Below are positions 60,283-64,000 of a stretch of DNA of 64,000 bases, piece after piece. This stretch comes from Corynespora cassiicola (Eukaryota > Ascomycota > Dothideomycetes > Pleosporales > Corynesporascaceae). The stretch lies in the NCBI GenBank assembly GCA_022059125.1, contig JAEUWY010000016.1, forward strand, positions 1,054,001 through 1,118,000. The letters run 5' to 3'. Position 1 is the first letter of the stretch, and each line of letters opens with the position of its first letter. Under the pieces are notes generated by a model. It saw only the letters and a program-made list of their open reading frames with translations, did no database searches and was not told the DNA's origin. The translations under genes and the position numbers were made by a program.

Positions 60283-60811
60283 GGCGCACGGCGGGCAGCA
60301 TGCGGACAGACGGGGTCAGGAGGTAGGGAGGCGCGGGACCAGAAAGGGATAGCTCCAGCTATGTAGGCCAAGCACAGGGCGGCGCAGGGACTGGTGGGCA
60401 GTGGAGGTTACATGCTGTGGCTGAACAGCAGCTGGCCCGGCTGTGGAGGCCGGCGGGACGCAGCGCTCGTGGGTCGCGGAGGGCCGCACGTCAGGTGTCG
60501 AGGCGACGGTTGCTTTTGACGTGTCGACGTGTCGCGAGGGCGCGAGGCTTGTCGAGACATCGTCCAGGCTCGTCTATCGGCGGCCTGGCAGCGTCGCAGG
60601 GATGGGCTCCGCTCAGCTGGCCTCGCCGCCGTGCGATGACGTGCATTCACAGGCGGGCCCCGGGGCAGCTGGCGACTCGCGCCCTGCCCAAAGAACCGCC
60701 GCAGGGCGAAACACAACACCCACTCCACCACTCCCGTGCTTTGCCTCCGCCGGCCACATGCCCTGCTCCGTCATGTAGAGCGCGCCCCTCGGCCATTTTC
60801 TGCTTCTCACC
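60283..60811. promoter_or_regulatory. Divergent promoter of DENND6 and VAC14
   Basis: 529 bp, GC-rich, between outward-facing starts. Contains both core promoters; no site assigned. Confidence 0.6.
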
Positions 60812-63800
60812 ATGGACGTCAACATCACAAAGGCCCTCAACGACAAGCTCTACGACAAGCGCAAGAGCGGCGCCCTCGAGCTCGAAGGCCTCATCCGCGA
60901 GGCCCTCAACGCCCAGGACCACGACCGCATCCAGAGAATCGTGCACCAGCTCTGCCACGAGTATGCCTACGCCGTCCACCAGCCCCACGCCCGCAACGGC
61001 GGCCTCATTGGCCTCGCCGCCGCCTCCATTGCCCTTGGTCCTGTACGTGCTGCCCCCCGCCGCCGTCCCCCCGCCCCTATGGCCGTACTGTGATGCTGAC
61101 TGCCGCGAGCAGGAGGTTGCCCGCTACCTCGAGGAGATTGTGCCGCCCGTCCTGGCTTGCTTCTCCGACCAGGATGCACGCGTCCGCTACTATGCCTGCG
61201 AGAGCATGTACAACATCGCCAAGGTAGCAAAGGGCGAGATTCTGGTCTACTTTAACCAGGTCTTCGATGCCCTATGCAAGGTAGCTATCCTCCCCTCCCG
61301 ATACCAGGCCCACCCAGCCCTGACAAATTTTGCACAGCTCGCTGCCGACTCGGAGCTCTCCGTGAAGAACGGAGCCGAGCTACTCGACCGTCTTATCAAA
61401 GACATCGTCTCCGAGTCTGCTGCATCCTACGTCTCGATCCTGCACTCGCCGTCCGACGGCAGCGGAGAAGATACTGGCGACGACCAGGAGCGCTCAGAAA
61501 ATCTCCCCACAGCCTTCTCGCTCGAGCGCTTCATACCCCTTCTGGAGGAGAGGATCAATGTGCTGAACCCATTCACACGGTCCTTCCTCGTGTCATGGAT
61601 CACTCTGCTTGACTCAATCCCCGATCTCGAGCTTGTCACCTTCCTCCCACGCTTCCTTGCCGGTCTCTTCAAGTTCCTGAGCGACCCGAACCAAGATGTG
61701 CACACAACAACCCAGGTGTCTTTGGATAGGTTCCTCAACGAGATAAAGAAGATTGCACGCGTGAAGCGTGGCGTGGCTGATAGCAAAAAGAGCCAAGGCG
61801 ATGACACCAAACACTCTACCTCTAGCTTGCCTAGTGCTGTTGAAAACGAAAGCGACGTGGAGAGTACGACTGCAGACCGCCGCGCCTCCTTTGACGAAAA
61901 GGATAGCACAAGCATGGCCAGCGGTTCGGGGTTGGAGGACAACGAGAAGACTGTTAGTGCAGACGGTGATTGGATACCTGGACAGGATGTTCAGGTCGAC
62001 CACCCCAAGATCCTAGACATTCTCGTAAAGTTTCTGGGTGGTCCGTCGGACGAGGAGGAAAATGAAATCCTCCTCACAGCGCTGCGATGGATCGACAGCT
62101 TCTTCGAGATTTGCCCGGAGGACATTATGCCGTTCGTGCCTGGTCTGCTTTCACACGTTTTGCCAAAAATGTCACATGACGTGGACACTGTTCGTCAAGC
62201 AGCAAACAGAGTCAACGCCTCGCTGATGGACTATATCATGTCTTTGTCCGACGACAATCACCCCGCGGGGACAACTGGTGGCCAGATACAATTGCCAAAT
62301 TCTCTCTCTGCGCTCGGTAAAGAGCTGACTGGTGTTGAGCGACGCGACTCAAACCTCTCGAGCCGACTCCTCAAAACCGTGATACGTGACCAAGCTGCCG
62401 ACGTGAGATCTGTGGATAGCAAGGGCACGAGGACTCCCACACCAGCAGAAGAACGTGGACCTGAACCGCGCCCAGTCCCCGAACTAGACTACCAGGCTGC
62501 TGTGAACGCCCTCACTCTCTTGTTCTTGAATGAGCATGAGGCAACTCGTGTGGCAGCAATAGCCTGGCTTATCATGCTCCACAGGATGGCACCAGGAAAA
62601 GTAAGTCATATCGTCGCATAGGCCACCCACATATTGACTGGCTTCTAGATTCTTTCTGTCGAGGACGGGACCTTCCCCGCACTGCTCAAGACTCTTTCAG
62701 ATCCCTCTGAAGCTGTCGTGACCCGCGACCTTCTCCTTCTCTCACAGATATCCAAGAACAGCGATGACTCCTACTTCACGTCTTTCATGGTCAATTTGCT
62801 GAAACTCTTTTGTACCGACAGACGACTGCTCGAAACGCGAGGTAACCTCATCATTAGGCAGCTTTGCCTCACTTTAAGCCCAGAGCGCATATACCGCACC
62901 ATGGCCGACTGCTTGGAGAAGGACGAGGATGTCGAATTTGCTAGCATCATGGTTCAGAACTTGAACAACAATCTCATCACAGCGCCAGAGTTGGCCGATC
63001 TACGGCGGCGGCTCCGTAATCCAGATTCAAGGGTAAGTCATGGATCTTGTATGCTTCTACGGCGAGCTCACACATATAGGATGCCCAGTCGTTCTTTGTC
63101 TCTCTCTTCAAGTCGTGGTGTCACAACGCCGTGGCAACCTTCTCTCTCTGCCTCCTTGCTCAGGCGTATGAGCAGGCCTACCATCTGCTCCAGATCTTGT
63201 ATGTACTGGCCTACTGTGCCCAGACATATACTTACGCTGCTAGTGCCGACCTCGAAATGACAGTTAATATGCTCATCCAGATAGACAAGCTGGTCCAGCT
63301 TCTTGAATCCCCAGTATTTACATGTATGTATTGTTCGACGCGTCAAATGTACGTCTAACACGCCTACAGACCTGCGCATTCAACTTCTTGAGCCAGAGAA
63401 ATACCCGCACCTCTACAAGTGTCTTTACGGTTTGCTCATGCTGCTTCCCCAATCATCTGCATTTGCCGCCTTGAAGAACCGCCTCAATAGTGTCTCCGCA
63501 ATTGGCTATCTCCATATTGCGCCGCGCACGTATGTCCCCTCCTCCAACTTCAACCATTTGAGACAGAAGAGCTCAGATACCGGTTCTCCCAGTCCCCAGC
63601 AGGGCCCGCCAGTATCCAGTTTCGAACGACCGAACCGACTCAAAGCCCGAGAAGATGGCGGTATAAAGTGGGTAGAGCTGCTCGAAAAGTTCAGGACGAC
63701 CCAGGAGAAGGCTCGGCGAAACCAGCGAATGGCAAACATGGGCGAAGATGCCGGAATGAGTCCAATTCAGGAGAAGGAAAAGGTACCACCAGAGGTACCA

Positions 63801-63947
63801 CCGAAGAATCCAGGATTGCGACCAAATTCTGCAGCCAGCGGTGGCAGACCACTACCGATGCCTGCAGGGGCAAATCACAAACCGCGGTCGAGCCTCAGCA
63901 ACTTGGGGAGGTTCGCCGGTGGTGTAGCCGGGAGAAAGAAGAAGTGA
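60812..63947 (+). CDS. vac14: VAC14, scaffold of the PI(3,5)P2-regulating Fab1/Fig4 complex
   Basis: HEAT-repeat scaffold on the vacuole membrane that binds the PI3P 5-kinase Fab1 and phosphatase Fig4. Seven exons: 60812-61042, 61113-61280, 61338-62600, 62649-63032, 63080-63198, 63244-63323 and 63370-63947, giving 940 residues. N-terminal LCHEYAYAVHQPHARNGGLI and EEIVPPVLACFSDQDARVRY with ACESMYNIAKVAKGEI are highly typical. The C-terminal Fig4-binding part runs from about LNNNLITAPELADLR through LAQAYEQAYHLLQIFADLE and PVFTYLRIQLLEPEKYPHL. The tail is basic and low-complexity. The second intron (57 bp) has no in-frame stop, so retention would add 19 residues. Start context TCACCATGGAC. Confidence 0.95.
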
Positions 63948-64000
63948 CTATGACACCCATGCTTTGGAAAACCTGTACTCTTATGCGCCGCCTTATCCAA
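63948..64000. other. VAC14 3' flank
   Basis: 53 bp to the window end; nothing to call. Confidence 0.3.

Noticed and set aside
1..64000. Secondary-metabolite cluster, transposon or CRISPR array
   Set aside because: Only one P450 and no synthase, transporter set or pathway regulator near it; no transposase, reverse transcriptase or terminal repeats recognised; the repeats seen are short tandem units, not spaced arrays. CRISPR is not expected in a fungus.

Overview
This is a chromosomal window from a filamentous ascomycete (Pezizomycotina, most like a Dothideomycete such as a Pleosporalean; the class-level placement is inference). The signs are short introns (mostly 50-100 bp) with GT..AG ends and CTAAC/CTGAC-like branch sites, start contexts of the type TCACAATG, HET-domain and NB-ARC genes, a cytochrome P450 of the fungal type, and orthologues of ascomycete housekeeping genes (ALG1, RFT1, RTG2, MSC2, VAC14). 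I place 22 intact or window-truncated protein genes, one nonsense-broken HET gene, one probable frameshifted relic and one intron-containing tRNA-Met. Exon boundaries were worked out by hand from splice signals and reading phase.

Layout. 1-5.0 kb is an accessory, AT-richer block: an NB-ARC (NLR-like) gene cut by the window edge lies head-to-head with an intact HET-domain gene. 5.2-14.6 kb is housekeeping: alkaline ceramidase, a TFIIIC90-type subunit, ALG1 mannosyltransferase, and the ER zinc transporter MSC2 sharing a short divergent promoter with ALG1. 14.6-21.5 kb is unusually gene-poor: two gaps of about 3.2 kb flank one small gene of unknown function. 21.5-31 kb holds an unknown tail-anchored protein, a WW-domain protein, S-adenosylmethionine synthetase head-to-head with GPN3, and a lysine-rich protein. 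31-41 kb holds NAD-specific glutamate dehydrogenase, RTG2 (with a striking periodic GGGGTAA promoter array), RFT1 and a GNAT acetyltransferase. 41.5-58 kb is again more accessory: a patatin-like phospholipase, a tRNA-Met with an intron, a small membrane protein, a P450, a secreted 5'-nucleotidase-like phosphatase, and a ZZ-HET gene carrying two in-frame stops. 58.5-64 kb ends with DENND6 and VAC14 sharing a divergent promoter.

How the genes relate. ALG1 and RFT1 both serve lipid-linked oligosaccharide assembly at the ER, and MSC2 supplies zinc to the ER. RTG2 and NAD-glutamate dehydrogenase both concern the mitochondria/glutamate balance. DENND6 and VAC14 both act in endosome/vacuole membrane traffic. 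NB-ARC, HET, ZZ-HET and patatin-like genes are families tied to fungal nonself recognition and regulated cell death; the NB-ARC/HET head-to-head pair at the left end is the best candidate for an uncharacterised two-gene system.
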